From assembly GCF_017562075.2 (NCBI RefSeq), contig NC_054085.1, forward strand, positions 24,058,433 through 24,122,432: a stretch of DNA of 64,000 bases, written 5' to 3'. Made by a program: the position numbers and the translations under genes. A model generated the notes under the pieces. The model worked only from the letters and a program-made list of their open reading frames with translations. It did not search any database and was not told the origin of the DNA. This document shows positions 37,347 through 48,970 of the stretch, piece after piece. The stretch's first letter is position 1. Each line of letters begins with the position of its first letter. The stretch is from Anopheles merus. Taxonomy: Eukaryota; Arthropoda; Insecta; Diptera; Culicidae.

Positions 37347-37354
37347 GTTGTAAT

Positions 37355-39381
37355 GCCACATCAACGAATGCGTCGGCTTTGGTTATCGACTATCGGGAAT
37401 CGTTCTCTACAATGCAGCTGCAAGACAGTAACGATGTGACGCACCGCTTCCTGGATACAAAACAACCAACGGCAACAACCTCCATTCGAAGTTTCCTTCT
37501 ATTACAGAACCGTGAATCCCGTGCTTTACCGGTGGCTCCACAACTTCACAATCCTTGAACAGTGGAAGAGCCCACTGGAATGGAGTACATTCATCAACAG
37601 TGTAGAGCTCGTTGCAAAATTCATCACATAAATAAATATAATGATGTTTGGTATGTTTATTTATGAATACTAGCTTTACTTCAGAAGAAAGAACAAAAAA
37701 TAAATATTGTAAAACTAATATTTAAAAATAAGATATCCGAATGTATTCTGTGTTTGACAAGCCTGGTTTACCGAACCAACTCCATGGAATGCAGAAGAAT
37801 AATAACAAAAAAGGAACAGTATCCAATGAAGCTTACACGCAGCATAAGGGCCTTTTGTTGTGTGTAACAGCGCGCTAAGCGCTTTAAAAAGCGCCATTAA
37901 ATCCTTCCCCACAGAAGATACAGCTAGCTTTAAACCGGAGCAATCATAATATGCATCTTCCTCCGTTGAACGCTACATTTACTGGTTGAGCAGATATTAA
38001 AATCTCATCGCCCGCTTCCGGGATGGGTGAAAAATTGAGCCAGACTCAACGCTTCAACCCTTCGCTCAAAAGGATCTTCCTTGCGCTGAACAGAATCTTA
38101 TCCACATTCCATCCACAACCGGAGCTGGAAGTTCTTGAAGTTTACTTTCGGCGTTGAAACGACGCCGGAGGACGGGCGTACGTTTCTATTTAAAAGTTTC
38201 CATTCATCGTTGCAACACTTGCATCGTTTCATCGGATGCCGGATGGATGCTATTTGCCAGACGAATCATGCCAAGTGGGGAGGGGTTTTTTTTTTTAGTT
38301 GCCCAACCTCGCTGACAGGAGCGAATGCTACGCGCGTATCCGTCAATGGAAACCGTCGCTGAAGGCCAGCTCGTCTCGCATTATTGGCGAGAAACTATTG
38401 CATCAGACAAGAGAAAGTTTTCCTGCCACTCGGGCCTCCCCACGAAACCTTTGCTGGAAGAACGTAATCATAATTCCTCTCTCTTTTTCTTGGTGTATGG
38501 TGTATGGACGTGTCCGTGTGGGTGCGTTCTCCGGAAAACTAACTTATAGGAAAAAAAAGATCACGATATGGGTTAGAAGCGATGTGGTTCGCAGGAATGA
38601 AGAATATTATTTTTATCCATTTTATACGACGCTAGAGGAGCGTCTTTCCATGGGTTTCAGCAACGAGGGAGATGGAATGCAGCCTCTTCCGCAGCGAGGC
38701 AGGAAGCTGCAAAGATTGTTTGATTGTTTTATGGAACGAATCAATTTCAAAATTCCGTTATTGGAAAATCAAGCATGTTGATCTGCAGCGGCGAATAACA
38801 TGCAGAACGGCATAAGGTTTAAGGGGGGACCAGAGCTTTGCGAACCAGGGAAATCTATCACATTTTATGAGTAATTGAGTTTTGAGTGTTATCTTTTCAA
38901 GTTGTAAAGTTTTGGCTGGAGAAGTTGATTTATTGCTCTTTTCGTTTTATTCGATGTAAAATTTAATGATTAGAGATTGTGATAAAAACATGTTTATGTC
39001 CAATAATTTCTAAATGTTGGGTTTTACAACCAATTTCTCTTTAGAGCATACAATGAGTAGCTATATGTAATTGATTTATTTACTATTTTTATTTAAACAA
39101 TTGCACATACCGGCCTCCTTCGCTTTACAGACTGTTCAAATAGACTGCAAGAAGTAATTAGTTTAAATAATTTACCCACTCCTAAAATTCGTACCTTTTT
39201 CCCATTACTCCACACATAGATTGCCGTACAAAAATGTCAAAATATCAAACAATACACCTAACGACTCGATGATTGATGCAACACACAAATAAACAACAGG
39301 TGAAAGAGACCTTCCCAACCAATGGAGAGGAAAATGTCAACATAATTGAGCCGCCCCTTTCTATCGCACCCGTGACCCCGT
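37355..39381. other. Intergenic DNA downstream of the second cuticle-type gene
   Basis: No gene recognised. A 160-aa plus-strand frame at 38299-38781 has no motif, and other frames overlap it. 38860-39240 is AT-rich and probably holds the 3' untranslated region and polyadenylation site of the minus-strand gene that ends at 39382. Confidence 0.4.
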
Positions 39382-41141
39382 CTACCGACACTCGCTGCAC
39401 GTCTTGGCGTACGCGTAGCTAGCCGGGTTGACCGGTGGCTGCACAACACCACCACCACCACCAGCATGCTGAATACCACCGTCAAGGTACGGTACCATGA
39501 TCGGCACGTACACTAGCAGCGGCACCGGCTGCTGGATGTTGAGCAGCTCCAGCACCCGCTCGCACGTCTCGTTTGCCGCGGCACGGGTGCGATCGGTTTC
39601 GACCAGCGCGCGCAGGGCATTGCTCACCTTCAGGACCATCTCGTTGAGTGTTTGCATCTGTGCGAGCAGATCGGCCGTGTTGCGGCCACTGTCGTCGCAG
39701 TTACGATTGATCGGGAACACGAACCCGTTGAACTGGGCAGTGGTGGAGCCGGGATATTTGGGACGCGGACCGGACGAATCGGACCTGCAGTTGGGTTGGG
39801 GAGGAATGTTCCCAGGGAGGGGAGTGGGTTGTTCTGGCACACGAATAATGGGAGAACGGGGTGTTGAAGTTATGGGAAGATAAGTCGTACGGGGAGGAAT
39901 GTTAACGGGATCGATTTGTTTAGGAGCAGGAGTAGGCTCATGGGGAGCGGTGACATTCTGAACCGAAGGAGTGTTTGGAGTGGTTGAGGCAATGGAAACT
40001 GACTGGACCGTGGTCGATCGTAGAAGATCACCACTGGGAAGATCTTTAATTTCTTCCGATCCTTTACCATGATCACTTGTTTCTTTTTCACCATTTCCTG
40101 AAGGAGTGTTCGTAGTCGCCGAGCTCAAAGTTCCTCCAGAAATTGAGAGGTTCGATTGAGTGGATTTTTCTACAATAGGTACAGTTGGCACTTTACCAAC
40201 ACCCGAAGAACTTCCACCCTTATTGTTGTTGTCATCTTGATGATATCCATTAGATGATCCCGCACTGCCACTTCCTGCCGGCCGCTGAGATGTTCCGAGC
40301 GAACTAGCTCCATTTGGACCGTTGGAAAAGACCCCATTTGCTCCTCCATTTACCGGCGGCAGTACTGGGGCAGCCGTGGTCGGTGGTGGCGTAATGCTTA
40401 CGATCTCATCCAACCGCCGACAGGTGGAGGGAAGGTAAAGATCGTTCCATGCGACGACCTTCTCGTCTAGCTTTCGGCCCTGAAGATCAGCATCCAGCTT
40501 ATTGCTGCAAGCAGAAGAGGAGCAGCCCTGTTTAGATAGTCGGCAAATTGTCGGCCGTCCACATGAGTCACGCCAACTTACACGCTGTTGGCGACGCGGT
40601 CGGTAAACACTTTCGTTGGCTGGTCCGGTGCCAGCAACCGGTAGCCGAGCCGATCGGCAATGTAGTACACGAGATGCTTTTCGCCGACGGGATCGATATA
40701 ACCGTAGCAACCGTACGTTACGTCATCCGGACCCTTGACCTTATGCTGAAATTGGCTGTTGGTGCGCTCCACCTGATACCCGTAATTGAACTCATCTGGT
40801 CGAGGGAGGTGGAGGAAAAGGAAAAGATCACGATCAAAGCCGCGGTGCAAAAGCACAATTAGGAGAGTGTTTGTTTTGCTCGTTCGATGTTTGAGTAGTT
40901 ACTTTTGCCAAAGCTCTGCTCATGGTACACTTCGGCGTCCTTCTGTTTCAGCTCAATGTTGAACGCATCGTCGGTGGCCGACACAGCGACTGACACTGCA
41001 AAAAGCTTTACGAGCAAAAACAGATATTGGCACGATCACATGCGTTGCGTTGTTAATAGATTCGATCTCCTTATCTTTATGTGGGAACACCCCGTCCCAA
41101 GGGAACGTTTCACTCACAATGCTTAAACTCACTGGCCGCAT
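39382..41141 (-). CDS. Secreted cuticle-type protein, divergent R&R domain (paralogue 2)
   Basis: Four exons on the minus strand: 41118-41141, 40903-41005, 40582-40795 and 39382-40504 (1464 bases, 487 aa). Introns are 112, 107 and 77 bp with phases 0, 1 and 2. Exon 2 (103 bases) and exon 3 (214 bases) are exactly as long as those of the gene at 19717-21210. Joining exons 1 and 2 at an AAAG acceptor gives a good signal peptide (MRPVSLSILFAVSVAVSA). The R&R/chitin_bind_4 domain spans about residues 44-106: FNYGYQV, YGCYGYIDP, VYYIADRLGYR. A Ser/Thr/Pro/Gly-rich region follows. Near the C-terminus are a Leu-rich helix, LVYVPIMVPY from about residue 444, a Gly run, and CSEC at 483-486. Role by family: cuticle or matrix chitin-binding structural protein. 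The large last exon is longer than in the paralogue through low-complexity expansion. Confidence 0.88.
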
Positions 41142-42265
41142 CTTGCCGGGGGCACATTAACACCTTCGATTGACCGTGAAAACACACACTCGGCGTGGAC
41201 CTTAAGCGGCTCGATTGCCTAACGCGTGGCACACTGGATGAAGCACTCTCCCCCTTTTGTCTATTAACACCGTGCCGAAGATGACGCGTCGCGCCTCACG
41301 TAGAAAGCAAATCAAACGCGTAAAGAGTGAGAGTACTCGCGCGCCACAGGCTAGTGAAGGTCAGGAACCTGTCGCGGGGCCGGTTCGTAAGATTCGGTGG
41401 TGCACCGTTTGACGGTTGCGTATGTACTGGGATGCATAGCTTGGCTTGACGGTGAATTTAAAGCCTTCCCGACCGTTGGCGTCGTGTACGGGGATAGATT
41501 TTGAGTCAATATTTACCAAATTTTTTGGCATATTTGTGTCCCTTCCTAGCATATGGCCGTTTTGCTTGGCAGTGGTTTATTTGGACGAGGATTGGGGGAT
41601 TTACTTGGAAAGGTAAATCATCTTGTGTCATCAGCATTCTTGTGCCCGCGTATGGATTGATCTAATTCCTGAACCGGATCTCGGGGATCTGGTCTGATGC
41701 GCTTCAATGTTTTGACGAGGTTTTTGATAAACACATGGCCACGTAAGATGCCGCGCCTGTCTGAAGGTCGACCACGCAAGAATGTCGTCCGTTTGTATTG
41801 GCGGTTTGTTGATTTTGCAATTTGACTGTTTCATTTGTTGCGACTCAATTCCTGTGGACGTTGCTGGTTATAGCGATTTCGGTATATTGAAGAGCGCGGT
41901 GCGGGTGTACAAAATTGAATTGAAAGGAATTACACAATAGTTTTATTTAGGTTGATCATACAAAATTCATACGGCTTTGAAAAACAAAAGCAACAAACAT
42001 AGTGTCAACTTGTTGTAAATATTTTTCAAACACAAGGAAAAAAAGTCTCAGCCTTTTCAGTTAAGAAGGATAAGTAGTCAACCTTCAAGTTAAATAAATA
42101 TGTTAAACATTATACACAGCTTCTTCACAGTTAGGTTCCCACGGTTAAACGTCTTATTGTGAGGGAAACATCATTGTACTATAATCTAATTTCGAAACCA
42201 GTTCCTTCTCAAACATTTCCGTACAGGAGCACATGATTCAGGTTTTCCAGGGGTTCTCATAGTTG
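41142..42265. other. Upstream region of paralogue 2 and intergenic DNA
   Basis: 41142-41400 should hold the promoter of the minus-strand cuticle-type gene, but I could not pick a convincing TATA box or initiator. The remainder has scattered open frames of no evident meaning and becomes AT-rich after 41900. Confidence 0.4.
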
Positions 42266-42455
42266 TCGGACACTTCCTTGACTCTTTCATATTGGAAGTG
42301 AACTTCATATGTTGGAAATTGGACTCTATGGCACCCTTTTTGAACACGCTCTTTGGAAATTCTTATTAGATTTATTCAACAAGGGTGCTATAGAGTCCAA
42401 TTCCCATTACATTAAGCCCATTTCACTGTAAGAAAGAGTCAATAAAGTGTCCCAT
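42266..42455. mobile_element. Foldback MITE of about 190 bp
   Basis: The two halves are inverted copies of each other. The left half holds CGGACACTTCCTTGACTC and AATTGGACTCTATGGCACCC; the right half holds the complements, GGGTGCTATAGAGTCCAATT and GAGTCAATAAAGTGTCC. Pairing is best near the centre, with a loop of about 30 bases. No coding capacity. Target duplication and superfamily were not determined. Confidence 0.6.
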
Positions 42456-42957
42456 AAAGTGTAACGAACGGTTAGTACTACGTGATGAGTCCAACTCGAT
42501 TCTTGTCTTGCGCTTTACACTTTAGGCTTTGTATGAAGGATTTTACACTGTCGCTGAGAAAAGGACACCAACATTTACTGGTGTTGTTATCTTTTTGAGA
42601 GACATAGAGCCTTTAATGTACATTTTATAAGGACGTACGATTGAACATCAAGCACAGTATGAGTTTCAATGGTAAACCTGTGATACTTGCCAAACGAATT
42701 AGCTTACCCGAAAAATGTACTTAATTCTAAATCATACATCTTATTTATTTTTATTTACATTAACATCATTATTACCGCTAAAGGCGATTTTCTATCGAAA
42801 CCATTCATGATAAAACCTATTCAAAAGGAATCTATGTCGAGTTAAATTGAAGCAAAAGTGACTAGCTCTTGTTTAAAGTATTTTCTGATACATAGCTGAA
42901 CTCGCTCAAGAGCATCGTAAATTCCTTTGTAAATTCAACATTTTACCCAAGTACTTC

Positions 42958-43760
42958 CTAGCTCTCGAATAAAATTATGAACTCTTTGCCCACTTTCACG
43001 ACTTGCAACAATGCTTCAAATTTGATTACAAACTCCGATGTCTCCGTAGGTGTAGCCATGTACACGTGCAGGTAAGTTGATGTAATCCCTTCCCCAAACA
43101 TGCTAAGCGAACATCGTCCTGCGCTCGTTACTATGACGTTTACTCTGCGGCAAGCGACCCAATCCGGATGTGTCATAAATTCCGCTTCGTTCATTCTTGC
43201 CGATGATGTTCACTCCCGGTGAAGCAATGTTGGCGATTGACGCCACTGCTAGCAGTAGAAGTTCTCTTCAATCCCCCTTTGTAGAGACCTTGATTATGGA
43301 TCAATTGATATTGGGCTCGCTGGCTTTTGCTGCTCGCTTTTCGCACACATTGTGCAAGTTTGGCAAGCGTACGCGGTGATAGATCCTGGCAGAACTCAAC
43401 ATCAAACGTTCGGCCATTGCAGGTGAGGAGAACTCATAAAGCTGTTTATATCCTACCGCAGCGCGAGCGCGATGCTCTCAGGAGCGCACAAAAAGTGCTG
43501 ACCGTTACGGGTCGGTACGTACCCTGCATACGTTGAACCATGCCAGGCAAGTGAGCGTTAAAAGTTGAAGTAATGCTTTTCAACATCCCATCGGGTGGGG
43601 ATGTTCGGGAACATTGTGCAACGTCAGCTAGAAGCATCCATCCGTTCCGATGCATCGATTGCGTTGTGTTGCATTTTTGAAACAATGAAGTCTAGCATGC
43701 CACCAGCAGCGAGCGAGGTAGACGGGCAGCAAGAATGTGTCTGCATTGTTTATAGTTTTA
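42958..43760 (-). other. Cluster of minus-strand ORFs: possible small or decayed gene
   Basis: Three frames look protein-like but do not join cleanly. At 43446-43685 a frame contains a helix ending LPGMVQRMQ, followed by a GGTACGT donor in phase 1. A phase-compatible acceptor (TATGAG, exon from 43432) opens a frame with TCNGRTFDVEFCQDLSPRTL that stops at 43191. A third frame, 42958-43194, starts at an ATG (MNEAEFMTHPDW) and ends near LQVVKVGKEFIILFES. A further frame of about 40 codons near 43640-43760 contains MLDFIVSKMQHNAIDASER. I recognise no family. The pieces may belong to one small secreted-protein gene with unseen introns, or to a gene broken by frameshifts. Confidence 0.25.
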
Positions 43761-44396
43761 ACAAATATTCCGCTTCCACGCTAGTTTCCTGTGCTGCCGC
43801 TCGGTTAGCATACACGGGAGAAGACCAACGATGGACTTTGGCTCGCTGTGCTCGATGGCGTATAACAATTTTATCATTCCGCATTAAAAGCACTTACCGG
43901 AGCTCACTTAACCACCGCCGGTCGATGCACGAGCTGCGGCGTGGAAAATCATTTCATAAAAGCATAAAGCTAGAACTACGTTGGTTAGGAGCAGCAAACA
44001 CAATGCACAACAATGTAAACTTAAGCAGAGAGTGGATTTTGTTGACACTGGGTGTATCGTTGCGTGGTTGCGTTGGAAACTTTTGATGGATGTTCTTGTT
44101 TCCCGTTTACCGATGGCCTAACAAACATAGGCATTAATTGATCAACAGTTCTATATCTTGATTAGACGATAATCATCAGCAGCACCATTAGTCGATAACG
44201 ATTAATATTTCACATAGAAACTAAAGTTTATATAAACGGCATGTGGGAATTTATTGCGCGGAAATTTAGATACTCGTCCGTAGTTGAAAAACATCCCGTA
44301 AGCAAAGCGTCATACTGTTTACGTTTTAAAGATGCAAGCTCGAAATTATATCATACTTGCATGAATATCATTTAATGTAGCTCTAGTTTATAATCT

Positions 44397-44455
44397 ATAA
44401 GTCACTGAAAGCTAAGCCCACAAATACTGGTACTGGCCTTGACCTTCTTCAACAG
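44397..44455 (+). repeat. SINE200-like 3' fragment
   Basis: ATAAGTCACTGAAAGCTAAG followed by GGCCTTGACC matches the 3' part of the SINE at 36026-36203. Both ends are missing. It lies just upstream of the TATA box of the small secreted-protein gene. Confidence 0.65.
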
Positions 44456-44522
44456 AATTTTATCCATTCTTTCTACCAATATTGCAAAAAATGTCACTAA
44501 TGGTTTGATGAACAACGATTGG

Positions 44523-44552
44523 TATATAATGAAATGGGAAGCCTTTCTCAGC
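44523..44552 (+). promoter_or_regulatory. TATA box and initiator of the small secreted-protein gene
   Basis: TATATAAT at 44523-44530 is followed by TCAGC at 44548-44552. The spacing of about 27 bases is slightly short but acceptable for an insect core promoter. The start would be about 84 bases before the ATG at 44634. Confidence 0.5.
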
Positions 44553-44633
44553 ATGTGTGTTCAGCGTTGTTTCATTTCTGGTGGTCTCAAAATGTAAGAC
44601 AAAGCCATTCAAGAAACCTTGAAGCCTTCCAGC

Positions 44634-45165
44634 ATGAAAACCTTCTTTATTTTGGTAAGCGTTGTGTTCATAATCGTGAAGTTGGATGGATTGGATTGTA
44701 ATTACCTTAACGGTTTTGTAGTTTGTCTTATCGTTGGCGGGTTGTACTGGGGCATCCCAGATCACCCTACAAGGCGGAAATTTCACTTCGTACGAAAACA
44801 TGGACAATGATGAAAGTAAGTACAGCTACCCAAACTGCATTTGGGAACATTTTCATACATCTGATCGCCTTACTATGTTCTTTTCCAGGACATTTAGCTA
44901 CGGCCTTATAATCAGAAAAGAAAACGATCAGTACCAGCAAAAGCTCAACAACATCAACGAATGTTGGCGTCCTTTTCTCAGCGAAAGTGGACAATCCTTC
45001 ATGCAAAGCCTACAGCGTAATACGCAAGACAAGAAAGGAGAACGACTCATTACTTTGTACTACCCGTTCCGTATTACGTGCTTTACTATGGGAATGTTTG
45101 AAAAGGAACTTCAGCAGCTGGTGTCGAAATTAGATCGTAGTTCAATGATGTTTCCCTCACAGTGA
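44634..45165 (+). CDS. Small secreted protein of unknown family
   Basis: Two exons: 44634-44654 and 44722-45165, joined in phase 0 across a 67-bp intron (GTAAGC to TTGTAG), giving 154 aa. The join creates a clear signal peptide, MKTFFILFVLSLAGCTGASQ; the unspliced frame stops early and lacks this pattern. The mature part begins about ITLQGGNFTSYEN and has three cysteines (in YPNC, NNINECW and RITC) and one N-glycosylation site (NFTS). It ends in an amphipathic segment (FEKELQQLVSKL). A GTAAGTAC site and a TTTTCCAG site inside exon 2 look like an intron, but removing it shifts the frame into an early stop, so I keep it as coding. ATTAAA at 45208-45213 may be the polyadenylation signal. An extracellular role is inferred from the signal peptide. 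I know no homologue. Confidence 0.65.
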
Positions 45166-45214
45166 GGTCATTTTCGCTTCAGTCGAAAATCTTTCCCGCT
45201 CTAGCTTATTAAAT

Positions 45215-48200
45215 ATTTATTGTAAATCTTTGCAAAAATGTAATTAATAACATACTTCAACTTAATATCTTGACATTAGTTCCCTTCACCGCTTCTAGCA
45301 GCTGTAACATAACAATAGATGTCCATTAACAACGCATTCGTCTAGTTTCAGCATTCCATCACAGGAAACGAACCGTTGTTCTCCGTTATTGATCCATATT
45401 TTCCCTGCCCAGCCAACAGCTTTGCGTTAAGCATCGGTCGGCTTCCTATTGAAGGATTACTTCCCGTTCCCCAGTAATCTGATTCCGGGCGGGCGTATCT
45501 AATGGCACTTTCCGTAAGCCGCAACAAAACACAGCCGCACACATATACTGAAACCCTGCCAGAAGCGGCTTGGTTAAGCAAGCGAAGGTGCCTTCCTTGC
45601 TGATGTCTCCGGGTGTCATCAAAGGAATTGCAAGTGAAACGCCACATCCTAGCCCTCCCTTTCTCTCTCCACCGTGCCGTAGAGCCCCTGCTGGTAGCCC
45701 GGAAAGCGCCAGTACGATCGGAAAATACTTCCGATGGAAAGGAATCCCGAAAACCGCCGGTGGTTTGGTTTGGTGATTTATGAAGATTAAAGAGCCGGGC
45801 TAAGCGAGACGGCCGCTACCTATTGCTATTGGGTCGTAATCGATTTCTGTCTCCGATCTCACCTACCAAACGCTCGGAATGAAGTAAAAGAAGTGAAGCG
45901 CAGTGGGAAAAGATTTAACTGGCGGTACCGACAGAGCGCAAATCATTCAAGACGTCCGGGGGCATCGTCCAAGGAATCGTTTAGCTTCGCCCAGCATCGG
46001 TAGCCGCGGTACTTAGTGCTTGGCGCTTGGTTGGTGTCCCCGTACCCAGTATCGAAGTGCATGGTTCGAGTCGAGAGTCAGTGTGTGTGTGGCCGGGGGT
46101 CCATTATTGGCATCGCGCGTTGCCAGCGTGTGGGAGAGGATTTAAATTCAGCCTCACCAGACTCTAACCACCAATATCCATTTACCTTCAGTCCAGGGAC
46201 AGCAGGGTCAACGAAGGAGGAGTCTTTGTGGCATTGCCAGCAAGTGGTCGGCGCAGGGCGATACTGAATTACCGGAGATATCTTTACGCGGTCGTTTTTT
46301 CCTTTTCATTCCATTCCACGTGGAAAGATAATCTAGCCGGAGCGTAAAAGGTGCGCTCCGGAACGAAGAGTTCACTGCCGTTCGCTCTTTACACTACGCC
46401 AAGACAATGTCCCCTCCGGGAGTCACTAAAGGAATGGAAATGAGAAGCACAGCAAACGGATTCGTTTGGCAGGAGGTTGAATTTCTTGCACTGAGGGCTT
46501 TTCTTCAATTTTTGCTTCTATTTTTCCTCCCTGTCTCTCTCTCTCCCAGTACACCTCAGTGTCCAGTGGGCATGTTGGGAGGAGATTGTGGTTTCCGGCG
46601 AGGATGAATTCTCGAATGTTGCTTGCCGTTTCGGAAGTCTTTAAAGAGGACGAATACTAGAATGGAACAAGTTCCGGAGTTGATGGTACAGTGGATGATG
46701 ATGATGGTCTTTTACCCCGGCACTTTCTCGGGTGGTTGTATAATCTCTTAACAATTGTTTCCCTTTCATCATGGCGAAATGGTATAAATACAGCTGTAAA
46801 AGGTAAACATTTTGTGTACATACTTTGACTCTCTTTGATGCTGTTTTGACCACTATCGAACACTTGGACAACATTCTGAGAGCTTTAAGAAGTAGTAAAA
46901 TGTGTATTGCTGCTTCTACCAAGCCACAAACGCTCTATCAACATCAAGAACACCAAGCCAACCAACCAAGATAACCGGAAAGGTGGCGCCCCGGCGCAGC
47001 ACCAGGGATAATGGGCTGCAATAATGTGGAAAATTCGAGCTATCCAACTTTTGAAAGAGAAATAAAATGTGAGTCAAAAGTAGTGGGTGAAATAAAATAG
47101 CCGAAGGAATTGTCATATTTGGCCCGGAGGTTTCAGTATTTCATGTCCCGCCGGGAAGGCATGCTTACTCCAGCAGCTAGCAAGGTATGGTCAGAGTTTT
47201 TTCTTTCTTTCCTTTACTCTTTGTTCACCCCGAACGGAAGAATGGCGAGGGGAGCAAAGACAAAAGCGATGAAATATCAAACGCAATGATGGCGTGGCCA
47301 TACATTGCGTTTTCTTGCCGGAAATGTGTGTGTGTGTCTCTGCCGTGTCTAGCAGGATACGATATCAGTAGACGTAGTCGTGAGCGTTCGCTACCTTTCG
47401 ATGAGGTGCGCCATTCGTGCGTGATAAAAAGTTCCACTTTACGACGGGAAAGCCATTTACGAGGCGACGGGAACGCGAATTAATAAAACATTAGTAGTTT
47501 TGCTTCCTGCCACGTTCTTTCTTATTGTCGGTTGTATTTTATGGGAGTGCGTGTCCGCATCTCACCCTTGCTGGCGGGTGGCGTTTGGAAGATTGGAAAT
47601 GTCCTGGAATTTAGTGTTTTTTCGGAAGAAAGTGTGTTCAAATGCCTAATTTTTGTAGGTCACAGGCTGGAAGAAGGCGAGCGCCGTATTTGGTGTTAAA
47701 GTGGCTTTCCGGCCCCCCAAAAACAAGGGAAACTGGTAGTGAAACACCATCAACGATTGCTCTGTTGAACGTTAGGACGGAAATGAATGGCGAATGGTTG
47801 TAGTTATGAATAAATCATGCTCAGCGTTGGCGAAGATGTATCGTCGTGCATGGTTATGGAGATGCGCCTCGGGGCTTTATTCAATTTGCGCTTTAAAAGT
47901 AATTGATGTTTAATTTAGTAGCAGTTTTGTTTGATTCTTTTGCAAAGGGAGAAGACATATTTTGAATTTGTGATTCTAGTTGAAGTGGATTTAAACGAAG
48001 GAAATAATTTTCCTTCAGGAATTTGATCCACTTAAGAGACTTTTTTATGTAGAAATGTGTCTCTTTAAATGACACAGAATTACAAACAATATCATTGCAA
48101 GAAGACCTCATGTGCATGAGGTTAACATCAAACAGTCAAACAATTATTAAACGTTGTTAGCTATAAAAGGATTTTTCATATACAGAGGCTTGAAACCCAA

Positions 48201-48297
48201 AAAATATAAATGAAAGATTTATTGAATGTATCGCCCAACGATCATCAGAAATTATATGTCTAAAATACGAAACACAATTTAGCCAAATTCAGCGTAA
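45215..48297. other. Intergenic DNA, no gene recognised
   Basis: GC-richer patches at 45550-46650 and 47100-47500 give overlapping open frames on both strands without motifs. 47880-48290 is AT-rich. Confidence 0.4.
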
Positions 48298-48800
48298 TAT
48301 TATTATTATTATTATTATTATTTATTTCATATTGTCAGCCGCCTAGGGTTTCACAATAATATGTCTTACAAACTAAGGAAGAAGGAAGTGTTAAGGATGG
48401 GAGGTTGATGATAGAGACAAAGACTCAGAAAGACAAGAGCGAAAACTGGACAAGGGGACGTGGTAGTCGAACAAATCATGAGCTTCGTTAAATGCTGCGC
48501 AAGCTCTCAAAAATGGATCTCTCTGACCAAAAACAGAACGGCGGGAGGGGATAAAAATGGGAGGTCTGTCGCGGAGACGACGAGAAGGGACGTAAATAGG
48601 AATGGAGCTGAGGAGCGAAGGAGCATCGATATTGGAAGTCAGGAGGCTGGCAATGAAGTAAGACTGCGCGTGTGAATGCCGGGATTTGATTTCCATCAAG
48701 CCCAACATACGACAGCGGAGAGAATAAGAGGGCACAGGTGCATTATGTCCGTGCAGAAATCTACGAATAGCGATACGCGTAAACTTCCTCTGCAATATGA
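48298..48800 (-). mobile_element. Non-LTR retrotransposon 3' end (ORF2 C-terminus)
   Basis: The minus-strand frame 48391-48795 carries QRKFTRIAIRRFL, LRCRMLGLMEIKSRHSHAQS, ASLLTSNIDAPSLLSSIPIY, then RRSVFGQRDPFLRACAAFNE and LFDYHVPLSSFR. This is the conserved region after the reverse transcriptase domain of Jockey/CR1-type elements in insects. Downstream on the same strand are a short 3' untranslated region and a TAA/ATT-repeat tail (48297-48322), as in retroposed copies. The copy is 5'-truncated: endonuclease and polymerase motifs are absent. Confidence 0.85.
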
Positions 48801-48970
48801 TGAAAAAAGTGTAATTTTTGCTTGGTTCTAAATCGTCTTCTATTTGGCGTTCAAAATAGGATGTACGATTTTAATGGTTTTTATATGTATAAAGACATTA
48901 CCCAAACTACAGTTGTAGATCCAGGAGTTGAGCAATCTTGAAAAAATAGTAATTGGTAGCGTATGACAGC

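Noticed and set aside
38299..38781. 160-aa plus-strand frame
   Set aside because: No domain, signal peptide or splice context, and other frames overlap it.
40953..41141. Unspliced 62-aa reading from the start codon of paralogue 2
   Set aside because: The spliced form yields a signal peptide and joins the R&R domain in frame, as in paralogue 1; the unspliced frame is unrelated.
43861..44060. Signal-peptide-like frames on the minus strand (SLLKFTLLCIVFAAP)
   Set aside because: No in-frame ATG upstream and stops soon follow, so it is not a supportable first exon.
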